From the NCBI RefSeq assembly GCF_031582965.1, contig NZ_CP134049.1, positions 2,976,001-3,040,000 on the forward strand: a stretch of DNA of 64,000 nucleotides. Reading direction: 5' to 3'. This DNA is from Bacillus sp. NEB1478 (lineage in GTDB: Bacteria > Bacillota > Bacilli > Bacillales > Fictibacillaceae). Position numbers and translations under genes: made by a program. The notes under the pieces were generated by a model. That model did not search any database, had not been told where the DNA came from, and worked only from the letters and a program-made list of their open reading frames with translations. Below are positions 8,247 through 16,939 of the stretch, in pieces; position 1 is the first letter of the stretch; each line of letters begins with the position of its first letter.

Positions 8247-8717
8247 TCAATTTTTCTCAGGAACTTTTAAAAATTTTTTCAATACTTGTAAATCAATTAG
8301 ATCAAAATATCCGATTTCCTTTTTTGTATCCCACAACATAATACTTGAAATTTCATCATTTTCATAAAATGGCTGTAGAGACTCTAGATCTCCATAATAA
8401 ACTGGATTGAATTTTAATTCTCCGTTTGATCGATTAGAAACTTTTAACAAGCCTTTGAAATACAAATTCTCCACACGTTGTCCTGTCTCTTCATACAATT
8501 CTCTAGCGGCGCAATCTTTAGGTGTTTCTCCCCGCTCTCTTTTCCCAGCTGGCAATTCCCATTGATTTCTCCACTTGTTATAGCAAATTAGGAACTTTCC
8601 TTCACATGAAATAACCGCATATGACCCCGCTAATCTCTGAAACTTTTCGATTTCACTTTCCTCAACAGACAGAAAATCAAGAAACTGAAAATGATTGTTG
8701 TTAACGTTTATATTCAT
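8247..8717 (-). CDS. Nudix hydrolase
   Basis: A 156-residue protein with a complete Nudix box, GKRERGETPKDCAARE followed by LYEETG near residues 78-100, which binds magnesium and hydrolyses nucleoside diphosphates linked to another group. The substrate is unknown; the LPAGKRERGE start of the box is like that of ADP-ribose and NADH type enzymes but is not diagnostic. Ribosome site AGGAG. It lies 28 bases upstream of the MFS gene and divergent from topB. Confidence 0.88.
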   Translation of the reverse strand: MNINVNNNHFQFLDFLSVEESEIEKFQRLAGSYAVISCEGKFLICYNKWRNQWELPAGKRERGETPKDCAARELYEETGQRVENLYFKGLLKVSNRSNGELKFNPVYYGDLESLQPFYENDEISSIMLWDTKKEIGYFDLIDLQVLKKFLKVPEKN

Positions 8718-8794
8718 TTTTTACTCCTAATCGGCTATTAAACGCTCTCCAATTATACCATTTATATACAAACAAGTATCTCTCTTCTACCTCT

Positions 8795-8802
8795 GTTATA
8801 AT
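8795..8802 (+). promoter_or_regulatory. Extended -10 promoter of topB
   Basis: TGTTATAAT contains the TGN extension and a perfect -10 box at 8797-8802; no good -35 is seen. Transcription would start near 8809. This argues against a topB start at the ATG at 8801 and for the ATG at 8834. Confidence 0.5.
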
Positions 8803-8833
8803 GACTAAAGTAGATCGTCGAAAGGGGTACGTT

Positions 8834-10930
8834 ATGAAACAACTAATACTAGCTGAAAAGCCGAGCGTAGCGCGTGATCTCGCACGTGTACTAGGCTGTA
8901 AGCAAACAAATAAAAGTTATATTGAAGGACCAAAACACATTGTAACTTGGGCACTCGGTCACCTTGTTGAATTAAAAATGCCTGAAGACTATGACAAACA
9001 ATATAAACAATGGCGATTAGAAGATCTTCCGATTATCCCTAAACATATGGGTCTGAAAATAATCCGCCAAGTGAGCCATCAATTCCGTGCAATTGAACAG
9101 CTTGCTAAAAGAAAAGACCTTGGCGAACTCGTTATTGCGACAGATGCCGGACGTGAGGGTGAACTCGTTGCACGATGGATCATCGAAAAAGTAAAATGGC
9201 AAAAGCCTGTGAAACGGTTATGGATATCTTCTCAAACCGATAAAGCGATCCGTGATGGATTTAGTCAATTAAAACCAGCTAAGCAGTACGATAACTTATA
9301 TCATTCTGCCGTTTGCCGGTCAGAAGCTGACTGGCTGATTGGACTGAATGTCACGCGAGCACTTACTACGAAATACAACGACCCGCTTTCCGCTGGACGG
9401 GTTCAGACTCCAACATTGGCGATGATTTTAGAACGTGAACAAGAGATCAACGCTTTCCAGCCGAAAGACTATTGGACGATTGATGCCGTTATCGGTCTTC
9501 TTAAAGCTTCTTGGGAACAAAATGGTGAGAAGCGCATTTTTGATGAGAAGAAAGCAAAAGACATCGTAAATCATGTAAAAGGAAAAACGGCGAAAGTTGA
9601 GTCTCTTTTAAAGAAAGAAAAAACAGAGACACAGCCGATGCCTTACGATCTGACAGAACTCCAGCGTGACGCGAACCGCCGCTTCGGATTCTCTGCCAAG
9701 AAAACTTCATCCGTTCTGCAGAAGCTGTATGAACAGTACAAACTTGTCACGTATCCTCGTACGGATTCGCGTTATTTAACGAGTGACATGGAAAATACTA
9801 TGTATGACCGCCTGCAAGGAATGTCTGCCGGTTATCGTGATGAAGTGCAGCCTCTTCTTAAACAAAAAGGAAAAGTCACAGCAAAGAAAGTTTTCAATGA
9901 CAGCAAAGTAACCGATCATCACGCTATCATTCCGACCGATGAACCGCTTCATCTTGGTGATTTGGAAAGCGATGAGCGTAAACTGTACGACTTGATCGCG
10001 CGCCGGTTCCTTGCACTTTTCTATCCGGTTTACAGAGCTGAAACATTAACTGCCACGCTAAAAGTGGAACATGAATCCTTTATCGCACGTGAAACGATTG
10101 TGCTGGATCCTGGCTTCAAAGTACTGTCAGGTAAAGAAGAAGAAAGCCCAAGAGCTTTAGCAAACTTAACTGAAGGACAATCGTTATCCGTTAAAGATGT
10201 TAACTTAGAGAAAAAACTGACAGAACCTCCTGCTCGTTTTACAGAAGCTGATCTCCTTTCTCGTATGGAAAAGTACAGTTTAGGAACACCTGCAACTCGT
10301 GCAGACATCATTGAGCGATTACTTGGTTCTGAAGTACTGGATCGAAAAAACAACAAACTTCATCCGACACCGAAAGGGAAACAGCTCATCGATTTAGTCA
10401 ATGATGAATTGAAGTCCCCTGAATTAACTGCGAAGTGGGAGCAGGAACTAGAAGCGATCGCACGCGGAAAAGGAAATCCTAAAGAGTTTTTGGAGAATAT
10501 CCGCAAACAAACAAAGCAGCTTGTGATGGAAATCAAAACAAGCTCACAAGAATACAGAGCACATAACCTAACAGGGTCGAAATGTCCGGAATGCGGAAAG
10601 CTATTAAAAGAAGTAAAAGGCCGTGACGGAAAAGTGCTGGTATGTTCGGACCGTGAATGTTCGTATCGCCGCCGCAAAGATCCTAAACTCTCTAACAGAC
10701 GATGCCCTCAGTGTCATAAAAAAATGGAGATTCATAACGGAAAAGCCGGAACGTATTTTCAATGCAAACCATGTAACATTGTAGACAAAGCCGAAGATAA
10801 TAAAAAGAAAGTTACAAAACGCGAAGAACGCCAGCTGATGAAGAAATATAGTGCCAACAACCAATCAGATGAGGGATTTGGAAACAGTTTAGCAGATGCG
10901 TTGAAAGCTGCAATGAAAGATAAAAAGTAA
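8834..10930 (+). CDS. topB: DNA topoisomerase III (type IA)
   Basis: A 698-residue type IA topoisomerase that cuts and passes single DNA strands. The TOPRIM domain begins KQLILAEKPSVARDLARVL and has ATDAGREGELVARW near residue 102; the catalytic tyrosine is Tyr307 in TYPRTDSRY. The C-terminus has two zinc-ribbon pairs (CPECGK...CSDREC and CPQCHK...CKPC), after which comes a lysine-rich tail. The start was set at 8834 because of AAAGGGG upstream; the ATG at 8801 overlaps the promoter. Length fits Bacillus TopB (about 727). Monocistronic, with its own terminator. Confidence 0.96.
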   Translation: MKQLILAEKPSVARDLARVLGCKQTNKSYIEGPKHIVTWALGHLVELKMPEDYDKQYKQWRLEDLPIIPKHMGLKIIRQVSHQFRAIEQLAKRKDLGELVIATDAGREGELVARWIIEKVKWQKPVKRLWISSQTDKAIRDGFSQLKPAKQYDNLYHSAVCRSEADWLIGLNVTRALTTKYNDPLSAGRVQTPTLAMILEREQEINAFQPKDYWTIDAVIGLLKASWEQNGEKRIFDEKKAKDIVNHVKGKTAKVESLLKKEKTETQPMPYDLTELQRDANRRFGFSAKKTSSVLQKLYEQYKLVTYPRTDSRYLTSDMENTMYDRLQGMSAGYRDEVQPLLKQKGKVTAKKVFNDSKVTDHHAIIPTDEPLHLGDLESDERKLYDLIARRFLALFYPVYRAETLTATLKVEHESFIARETIVLDPGFKVLSGKEEESPRALANLTEGQSLSVKDVNLEKKLTEPPARFTEADLLSRMEKYSLGTPATRADIIERLLGSEVLDRKNNKLHPTPKGKQLIDLVNDELKSPELTAKWEQELEAIARGKGNPKEFLENIRKQTKQLVMEIKTSSQEYRAHNLTGSKCPECGKLLKEVKGRDGKVLVCSDRECSYRRRKDPKLSNRRCPQCHKKMEIHNGKAGTYFQCKPCNIVDKAEDNKKKVTKREERQLMKKYSANNQSDEGFGNSLADALKAAMKDKK

Positions 10931-10935
10931 TATAA

Positions 10936-10969
10936 GGCAGTTCCCTTTTTTTTCTGGGAACTGCTTTTT
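10936..10969 (+). terminator. topB terminator
   Basis: GGCAGTTCCC and GGGAACTGC pair around a T-rich loop, and TTTTT follows. It begins five bases after the topB stop codon. Confidence 0.88.
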
Positions 10970-11028
10970 CATTTTCTTCTAATAAAATCGATATAATAGT
11001 AGGAAATAGTTAGACTGGGGGATATAGA

Positions 11029-11331
11029 ATGAAAAGCTACTATGCCGTTATCTTTACTTCACAAAGAACAGTATCCGATTCTGCAGGATATCATTCGATG
11101 TCTGAAAAAATGGTAGAACTCGCTAAGAAACAGCCAGGCTTTATTAATGTAGAAAGCTCTAGAGACAGCAACGGATACGGCATTACGATCTCGTATTGGG
11201 AATCTTTAGATGCCATTCAAAAATGGAAGGAAAACCTGCAGCACCAAGCCGCACAGCGAAAGGGAAAAGAAACCTGGTACAGCAGCTACCATGTGCGTAT
11301 TTGTAAAGTTGAAAGAGAATATTCCTTTTAG
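11029..11331 (+). CDS. Antibiotic biosynthesis monooxygenase (ABM) domain protein
   Basis: A 100-residue single-domain protein of the ABM ferredoxin-like fold (YqjZ type). The N-terminal strand YYAVIFTSQRT, the KQPGFINVES segment and GYGITISYWESLDAIQKWK match the family, which includes heme-degrading and quinol oxygenases as well as many uncharacterised members. The asparagine and tryptophan pattern of IsdG-type heme oxygenases is not clearly present, so no reaction is assigned. The ribosome site is GGGGGA, and a TATAAT lies at 10992-10997. Confidence 0.85.
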   Translation: MKSYYAVIFTSQRTVSDSAGYHSMSEKMVELAKKQPGFINVESSRDSNGYGITISYWESLDAIQKWKENLQHQAAQRKGKETWYSSYHVRICKVEREYSF

Positions 11332-11424
11332 GGTGAGGAGTATTTTTATACCAAATCTCCAAAATTCTTTTTTATAAGATACCTTACTTTTCGCTTGGCG
11401 AAAACTCCTTGTATGGAATTAAAA

Positions 11425-11466
11425 CAAAAAACCGGCTCAAATCCGTTCATTTTTGAGCCAGTTCCT
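11425..11466. terminator. Bidirectional terminator between convergent genes
   Basis: AACCGGCTCAAA (11430-11441) pairs with TTTGAGCCAGTT (11452-11463). It lies between the ABM gene on the plus strand and the sigma factor gene on the minus strand, only a few bases from the sigma stop codon. Confidence 0.75.
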
Positions 11467-11469
11467 TAT

Positions 11470-12006
11470 TTATTTAATAGACTTTAATAATTCTGCTTTT
11501 ACTTTTTGCCTCACACGAAAAAGCCTGGATTTCACAGCACCTCTTGAAATCTGAAGCTGGGAAGCAATCTCTTCTTCCTTCAGCCCTTCCACATATTTGA
11601 GTATGAAAACCTTCCGTTCATTCTGTTTCAATCTCTGTATTTTTTCGTAAATTTCCTGCTCTGAAAACCAGCTTGATTCCCGAACAATAAGATTTTTCTT
11701 TACCCATTTAATTTCTATGCCATTAAATGTGCTGTAATCTGTTAATGTTTCGTTTGATTTTTTCCCTTTTCTCATAAAATCGATTGCCGTATGAGAGGCA
11801 ATAGCGGATAACCATGCTCCTATTTTTTGCGTATCCACAATTGTATGCAGGTTTTTATAAGCTTTAATGAAGGTTTCCTGAATAATATCCTCTGCCAGAT
11901 AAGCATCCCTGCTTATTCGAATAGCAATCGAATAAACTTTTCTATAGAACATCTGATAGATCTCAGTAAAATCGATATGTTTTATAGAATCATGTATAGC
12001 TGTCAA
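11470..12006 (-). CDS. ECF-type RNA polymerase sigma factor
   Basis: A 178-residue sigma-70 family factor with only regions 2 and 4. Region 2 includes DAYLAEDIIQETFIKAY (about residues 34-50) and AWLSAIASHTAIDFMRKGKK; region 4 has the helix-turn-helix EEEIASQLQISRGAVKSRL (about 148-166). The start is TTG with AAGGAG upstream. It is the last gene of the GntR-ABC transporter operon, 16 bases after the permease gene. No anti-sigma gene is adjacent, which is unusual for this class: control is probably transcriptional or by the transporter. Confidence 0.92.
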   Translation of the reverse strand: MTAIHDSIKHIDFTEIYQMFYRKVYSIAIRISRDAYLAEDIIQETFIKAYKNLHTIVDTQKIGAWLSAIASHTAIDFMRKGKKSNETLTDYSTFNGIEIKWVKKNLIVRESSWFSEQEIYEKIQRLKQNERKVFILKYVEGLKEEEIASQLQISRGAVKSRLFRVRQKVKAELLKSIK

Positions 12007-12022
12007 TTGTCTCCTTCCTTCC

Positions 12023-13993
12023 CTATTTCAACTGTTGTTTTACAAAATCAGGAACAAATTGATTGTTGAAACTCCCTGTATCCGCTTGTTCATTTTCATA
12101 AAAAAGCGCTACTCCATATTTTCCATTCTCATTATAGCTGAAGTTTTTCAGTGATTCTTCCAGCTCTTTCTTTTCTGTTACTTTTATCGCGGATCCTTCC
12201 TGAACCATCTTTTCTGCCCATTGCTCATCTATTTGATAAGATTCCGGATCCCTTTTTAGCACTGTATTTTTAAAAATAACTGCATATTTTAAGTCTTCAG
12301 CTGTAAGAAGTGTGTCTTGAAGTTTATTTTTATCTTTAAGAAGCTCCTGCGTATTTTTGTAATTTGGCTTAATATCTAAAGGTAGTGTTTTTTTATTGTT
12401 CAGATAAACTTCAACATAAGCCAGTGGTGCAAATTCAGCCGTTTGTTCTTCAAAGGACTCATTTTTAATATCTTCCATTAGCGCTTTCAGAATTTCTGCT
12501 ATCTCCTTTGGATCTGATACGGATAAGCTTTTCGGTACTTGACCAACAGCATTAAATTGAATTCGTTTAATTTTCTCAGTGTTTAAAGTTAACAAAGGAT
12601 TTTTCGCTTTCTTGTATTCCGACGATTCGTAGATCGGCTTCAAATAGGAAGAATATTGTTTTTTCGATTTTATTTTATATTCACGTGTAAGAGACCCTCC
12701 ATCTTTAAGTTTATACAACAAAAAGATTGGTTCTATTCCATCTTCATCATTCTTTCCTTTGACCAATTCTTGATGGAAGTCATGAACCGATTTTATATTT
12801 TCCGACGTCGTAAACATCTTCTTTTTGATTCTTACATATTGGGAATCATCTTCCCCTGAATAATCATAATAACCGTCACCTACATAAACTCCTTCGATCT
12901 CCTGTACTTCCGGCACACGCTTTTCATATCCCGTGATATCAAACTGAAACAGAACGAACAAGATTGCCATTACTGCAGCATATTTTCCATAACCTTTTAA
13001 TTTTCTAAATACTCTCCATGTCTTTTCCACTACCATTTGAGCAATAAGATAGCCTATCAAAGATCCTGCAATGTAACCAAACCAGACCCAAAGATCCTGC
13101 TGCTGGGTTTCCCCAAAATAAAGCCCGCCAAAAAGCATAAAGCTAAATGTAAGCCCATAAATAAAGACTGGTTTTAATTGCGGGAAACTTATAGCCTGGG
13201 AGACCATCTCGATTTTTCGCAGCTTATAGAGCTGAAGAGCCAGTACAAAAAGAATAATACTTAAAAGTAAATAGATTAAAATTTCGAGGGATCCTATCTT
13301 ACTGTCCGCCAACCGATCTATGAGAGTAATAGGTGAGTATTTTTCAAATTGTTTTTCGATGTAATAATCATCTGGAAAACCATACAATAAAAAGGATAAA
13401 TTAAAAGCGATTAAAATACTGATCGCCAGTGGGAAAATTAATAATACAAATGAAAATACCCCTTGAACCGCAGATATTCCTGTAAGCATCCCCACAAACA
13501 CCGTTGCCATAAAAATAAACACAGAGACCACAAACGTAATCACGATCCAGTCACTAATCTGACCAAGTGTAAAATAGTCATCTACATTTATCGTGTTATG
13601 CATGATGACTAAAATTAGAGCAACCAATAATATAGGCAAGAGTAAAAACAGAATCCCCATGCATACATAATGGTTATAAAGAGTAGATCGTTTGACCGGT
13701 ATACTATGCATGAAATCTGCAGCGTTTTTCACTTGCAAATAGCGAAACAGGAAAATCGCCAGAATAATAGGTATACCGAACATTAATATCACTTGGACAT
13801 CCAAATGATAGTCAAATAGATTTGAATCCGTGATAGATTGATAATAGCTTTCTTCTGTTCTTGTATAGTCCATCAAAATTCTTAATGGCAGAGCAAATAC
13901 TAGTCCTAAAAAATAAACAATACCTATCCATCCTGAATTTCGTAAACTTTGTATGATTATTTCTCTATTAAACCAAGATGTTTTTGATGGCAT
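12023..13993 (-). CDS. ABC transporter permease, large YtrC/D-like type
   Basis: About 656 residues. The first 370 contain seven to nine hydrophobic segments; the rest is a soluble extracytoplasmic-looking region rich in charged residues (after FDITGYEKRVPEVQEIEGVY), with no recognised catalytic motif. It would form the membrane part of an exporter with the ATPase encoded upstream. The start is uncertain: the ATG at 13993 has GGGGG nine bases upstream and is preferred; a TTG at 14032 would give 669 residues and a longer overlap with the ATPase gene (stop at 13968). Similar genes sit in B. subtilis ytr-type envelope stress operons. Confidence 0.82.
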   Translation of the reverse strand: MPSKTSWFNREIIIQSLRNSGWIGIVYFLGLVFALPLRILMDYTRTEESYYQSITDSNLFDYHLDVQVILMFGIPIILAIFLFRYLQVKNAADFMHSIPVKRSTLYNHYVCMGILFLLLPILLVALILVIMHNTINVDDYFTLGQISDWIVITFVVSVFIFMATVFVGMLTGISAVQGVFSFVLLIFPLAISILIAFNLSFLLYGFPDDYYIEKQFEKYSPITLIDRLADSKIGSLEILIYLLLSIILFVLALQLYKLRKIEMVSQAISFPQLKPVFIYGLTFSFMLFGGLYFGETQQQDLWVWFGYIAGSLIGYLIAQMVVEKTWRVFRKLKGYGKYAAVMAILFVLFQFDITGYEKRVPEVQEIEGVYVGDGYYDYSGEDDSQYVRIKKKMFTTSENIKSVHDFHQELVKGKNDEDGIEPIFLLYKLKDGGSLTREYKIKSKKQYSSYLKPIYESSEYKKAKNPLLTLNTEKIKRIQFNAVGQVPKSLSVSDPKEIAEILKALMEDIKNESFEEQTAEFAPLAYVEVYLNNKKTLPLDIKPNYKNTQELLKDKNKLQDTLLTAEDLKYAVIFKNTVLKRDPESYQIDEQWAEKMVQEGSAIKVTEKKELEESLKNFSYNENGKYGVALFYENEQADTGSFNNQFVPDFVKQQLK

Positions 13994-14867
13994 ATCCCGC
14001 ATCCCCCATTTCATAAATAAAGATTTCTTCAAGTGTTAATGGCAGAATATCGAAAATGTCTGGTTCAAATTCTTTAAAATGGGACATAACATCAGCTTGT
14101 TTACCTCTTACAATACATAACAGAACGCTGCCACGCTCTTCTTTGTACAAAAGATCCAGTTCATTAAAAAGAGCAGCTGGCACATTTTTCTTAAACGCAA
14201 CTTGGACTTTGTGAACATCAGATTTCAGGTCGTCCAAATCTTTCTCAAGAATAATGGAGCCTTTATGCAAGATTCCAACATGATCACAAATATCTTCAAC
14301 CTCTCGCAGGTTATGAGAAGAAATCAGCACCGTCATTTCCCTTTCTGCCACATCTTGAACTATTAAATTCTTTACCTTCCTCCGCATAACCGGATCTAGT
14401 CCATCAAATGGTTCATCTAAAATAAGGATCTCGGGCATGGCGGACATTGCCAGCCAAAATGCTACTTGTCTTTGCATCCCTTTTGAAAATTTATGAATTT
14501 TTTTATCTAAATCGATTTCAAATACTTCACCTAATTTTTGAAATCTCTCTTCATTCCACTGTGTATATATATTTTTGTAGAACTGCGCCATCTGTCTGAT
14601 CGTATATTGAGGAATGAAATAAAGAGTATCAGGCAAAAAAACAATCCGATCTTTTATTATTACCTGCTCGAACAAAGGGCTTCCGTCTATAAACACATGT
14701 CCCTTATCTTGCGTTAATATTCCACTTACTGTTCTAAGAAGGGTTGTTTTCCCTGCTCCATTAGATCCGAGAAGTCCATAAATCGACCCTTTCTCAATTG
14801 TAAAATTTACTCCATTCAAAACCGTGTGCTGATCATAACGCTTATCTACGTTTGTCACTTTAATCAT
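13968..14867 (-). CDS. ABC transporter ATP-binding protein
   Basis: A 299-residue ATPase with Walker A GSNGAGKTTLLR near residue 35, the signature FSKGMQRQVAFWLAMS near residue 132, and Walker B ILILDEPFDGLDP near residue 150. It drives the permease encoded downstream. A C-terminal domain of about 80 residues follows the H-loop (LISSHNLREVEDICDHVG). The start codon overlaps the stop of the GntR gene by eight bases, and the stop overlaps the permease start, so the genes are coupled. Confidence 0.94.
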   Translation of the reverse strand: MIKVTNVDKRYDQHTVLNGVNFTIEKGSIYGLLGSNGAGKTTLLRTVSGILTQDKGHVFIDGSPLFEQVIIKDRIVFLPDTLYFIPQYTIRQMAQFYKNIYTQWNEERFQKLGEVFEIDLDKKIHKFSKGMQRQVAFWLAMSAMPEILILDEPFDGLDPVMRRKVKNLIVQDVAEREMTVLISSHNLREVEDICDHVGILHKGSIILEKDLDDLKSDVHKVQVAFKKNVPAALFNELDLLYKEERGSVLLCIVRGKQADVMSHFKEFEPDIFDILPLTLEEIFIYEMGDAGYAIKNILV

Positions 14868-15249
14868 TCGGCTGCCCTCCCCCTAAATTCGATTCAATAT
14901 CAGAAATAATGGTTTGCAATTCTTGAGGTGTAACGCCTAAGTACATCGCTTCTGTTAAAAGCCTGACTAGTTCTTTCTTTACCTTTTCAAGTTTTTCAGT
15001 ATTTACAGAGTTCACAGTAGCATTTACAAAGCTGCCTTTTCCTTTAATCGAATAAATGTATCCTTGAGTTTCAAGTTCTCTGTATGCCTTTTGTATTGTA
15101 TTTGGATTAATAGTAAGCTGCTGCGCCAGTGTTCTGACAGATGGCAGCTGTTCATCAACCTTCAGCACATCATTCATAATAAGCTCCTTTAATTTCTCTA
15201 CGAGTTGTTCATAAATGGGCTTCCTGCTTCGAACGTCTAAATCAAACAT
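14860..15249 (-). CDS. GntR-family repressor, YtrA type
   Basis: A 129-residue regulator with an N-terminal winged helix (SRKPIYEQLVEKLKELI, then QLPSVRTLAQQLTINPNTIQ near residues 39-58) and only a short C-terminal dimer helix pair. This is the YtrA subfamily, which controls adjacent ABC transporters. It is the first gene of the operon GntR-ATPase-permease-ECF sigma; an imperfect palindrome at 15276-15297, 27 bases upstream of the start codon, is a likely operator. Ribosome site AAGGGAG. Confidence 0.92.
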   Translation of the reverse strand: MFDLDVRSRKPIYEQLVEKLKELIMNDVLKVDEQLPSVRTLAQQLTINPNTIQKAYRELETQGYIYSIKGKGSFVNATVNSVNTEKLEKVKKELVRLLTEAMYLGVTPQELQTIISDIESNLGGGQPND

Positions 15250-15275
15250 CTATACACTCCCTTCGCAAAGATAGT

Positions 15276-15297
15276 TAATACTGTATTTACTGTATTA
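15276..15297. promoter_or_regulatory. Candidate GntR operator palindrome
   Basis: TAATACTGTA, two bases, then TACTGTATTA: the arms match in nine of ten positions when one is reverse-complemented. It lies in the upstream region of the GntR gene, where a YtrA-type repressor would act. A further AGTACAGT is present at about 15305-15314. Confidence 0.5.
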
Positions 15298-15389
15298 TTA
15301 TTATTAGTACAGTTTTGATTATATACCAAATGTGTATAAAATTGGAAGTTATTTCTCAAAGTTTGTTTTCGCATTCTTTGTTGCTCATA

Positions 15390-15668
15390 GAAGTGGTTGA
15401 ATTCACGCTACAGAATGCTCGCTTCGCGGCGCGTGCGGTGAGCCTCCGTTGAAGTTGGATGAATCGAGAGCATGTGTGCGCCTGCGTCTACAAGTAAATA
15501 CTGCCGATACGAGCTTACTCGTCAATGCCTTACTAGAAGGATACTCAGGTGGAAGGCACACTGATCCAGCAGGACAAGGAAAGTTTCATCAGCGTTACAT
15601 CGCACGAAGAAAATGTGATTTTCATGAGTCTCGCAACTTGTACTACAATCAACTTGTCGATAAAGGCT
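15390..15668. repeat. GC-rich Bacillaceae repeat, copy 2, with exchanged centre
   Basis: The left end (GTGGTTGAATTCACGC to GTGAGCCTCC at about 15447) and right end (GAGTCTCGCA at 15626 to CAATCAACTTGTC at 15659) match copy 1 near 2.5 kb. The centre differs: about 178 bases replace the roughly 54 bases found in copy 1. The insert is open for 76 codons on the plus strand (15449-15679), but that frame runs into the repeat arm and has no ribosome site, so it is treated as non-coding. This element and the decayed frame after it explain most of the 15250-16140 gap. Confidence 0.7.
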
Positions 15669-15840
15669 TATTACGATAATGACTAAAAAGCAACAATCTT
15701 TTAGAAAACAACCTTTAAATAGAAAACCCTAAGAAATTTGGCTCGCATGTAAAAACTGACCATTCCATCAGGGGAATGGCCAGCCAATATTTCAAAGCAA
15801 ATTTTTAAAATGGTTTACGACATACTTGGTGTAATTAAAA

Positions 15841-16140
15841 TCAAATGGACGGCTGTTTTGGTTTCCTCAAGTTTTTGTTTTGTAATACCCGATTGCTAAC
15901 AATAGCATCGGATGAAAACATGAGCGGGAATCCAATGGTTTCAACAATTATTCGATTTCCTATTTGAGTAATCCAAGTCTAATCAAGAGGCATCGGAACA
16001 ATGCCATTTTTGCTTGAATGAATTCTTACTTCAACTATTTCATGACCTACTGAAGGAATGTTGTCTCATATTGGCTTACCGATAATATCTTCTTCCGCTT
16101 TCTTGCTGACGGGTTAACATATTTCCACTTGGAGGATGTT
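15841..16140 (-). pseudogene. Decayed reading frame continuing the 16141-16401 gene
   Basis: In the same frame as the gene ending at 16141, the next 100 codons read as protein-like sequence broken by three in-frame stops before the final stop at 15841. Legible pieces include KKAEEDIIGKPI, DNIPSVGHEIVEVRIHSS and TQIGNRIIVETIGFPLMFSS. No base has been lost or gained, because the frame holds over exactly 300 bases. This suggests a gene of about 185 codons inactivated by point mutations. The function is unknown. Confidence 0.4.
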
Positions 16141-16401
16141 TTAGAATGGAATTTCCATAATCGGGGGTGAACTGTACTTTTTTTCACAGCATTCTCGAGA
16201 AAAGCTAAAGGTTTGCTGGGCTAATTTAATTGCAGTTTTTCGATCTTTATCTGTCTTTGAAACTAAAATAACTTGCTCATTTTTGTAAAAAATCATACTG
16301 ATAACCACTGTTGTTTTATTTGGATATTGAAAAATATCAATATCAATGATCTCACCTCCCATGATCACTCGAAAAAAACGATAATGCGGGGAACTCTTCA
16401 T
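16141..16401 (-). CDS. Small protein of unknown function, possibly a truncated gene
   Basis: An 86-residue frame from the ATG at 16401, with AAGGGG nine bases upstream; an upstream TTG would add nine residues. It starts MKSSPHYRFFRVIMGGEIID and has alternating hydrophobic residues in a strand-like pattern (TTVVISMIFY), then a helical KTAIKLAQQTFSFSREC segment. No family recognised. The stop may be premature, since protein-like sequence continues in frame for another 100 codons. Confidence 0.5.
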   Translation of the reverse strand: MKSSPHYRFFRVIMGGEIIDIDIFQYPNKTTVVISMIFYKNEQVILVSKTDKDRKTAIKLAQQTFSFSRECCEKKYSSPPIMEIPF

Positions 16402-16583
16402 TTTCTTCAACCCCTTTTCTTTTTTCAAGTTATTATGTTTAATATAAAAGTTTTATAAATAAATCATAATTGACAACCGGGTAATTTGTCAATATATTCT
16501 GTCAATTTAAGTCGATTTCCTAGGAAATAAGTTGCAAATTATTTCTGTCCGACTAAAAATATAAACTTCCGACATTATCATGC

Positions 16584-16615
16584 AAAAAAAGGACGAGAAT
16601 GAATTCGTCCTTTTT
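16584..16615 (-). terminator. Terminator of the 77-residue protein gene
   Basis: AAAAAAAGGACGA pairs with TCGTCCTTTTT around a short loop. It overlaps the stop codon of the gene ending at 16614. Confidence 0.8.
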
Positions 16616-16847
16616 AATTTTGTTTTTTGGGTGGTTCTTGTGGCGGTGATGACTGACCGCCAGCACCAGCAGAATCTTTATCCGGCTTAACAAGCTTATT
16701 CCTTTCACCTTCAATAGATGGTTCATGTTTTACAGAAACTAGCTGAAACCCTGTCCCATATAACTGCTCTTCTAGTTTTGATTCTACTTCCCGTCCTTCA
16801 TGCAGTACTCGCTCATCATATTCAAGGTTTACAGTAATAGATTTCAT
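16614..16847 (-). CDS. Small protein with proline-rich tail, unknown function
   Basis: Seventy-seven residues from the ATG at 16847, preceded by GGAGATGA; the frame extends to 16916 without a better site. The N-terminal half (MKSITVNLEYDERVLHEGRE) looks like a small alpha-beta domain; the C-terminus is low-complexity GAGGQSSPPQEPPKKQN, probably disordered. It is separated from the CNNM gene upstream by a terminator at 16901-16932, so it is probably transcribed alone. No family recognised. Confidence 0.6.
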   Translation of the reverse strand: MKSITVNLEYDERVLHEGREVESKLEEQLYGTGFQLVSVKHEPSIEGERNKLVKPDKDSAGAGGQSSPPQEPPKKQN

Positions 16848-16900
16848 GTATGAATCATCTCCCTTTAATACATACTTTCCCTGCTCATTTTTTCGTAAAC

Positions 16901-16932
16901 AAAAAAGACCAGTCACAAATGACTGATCTTTA
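16901..16932 (-). terminator. Terminator of the CNNM/CorC gene
   Basis: AAGACCAGTCA (16905-16915) and TGACTGATCTT (16920-16930) form a hairpin a few bases past the stop at 16940; on the minus strand it is followed by TTTTTT. Confidence 0.8.
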
Positions 16933-16939
16933 CATATAT

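Noticed and set aside
15449..15679. 76-codon plus-strand frame
   Set aside because: It runs from the exchanged centre into the conserved arm of repeat copy 2 and lacks a ribosome site, so it is not a credible gene.
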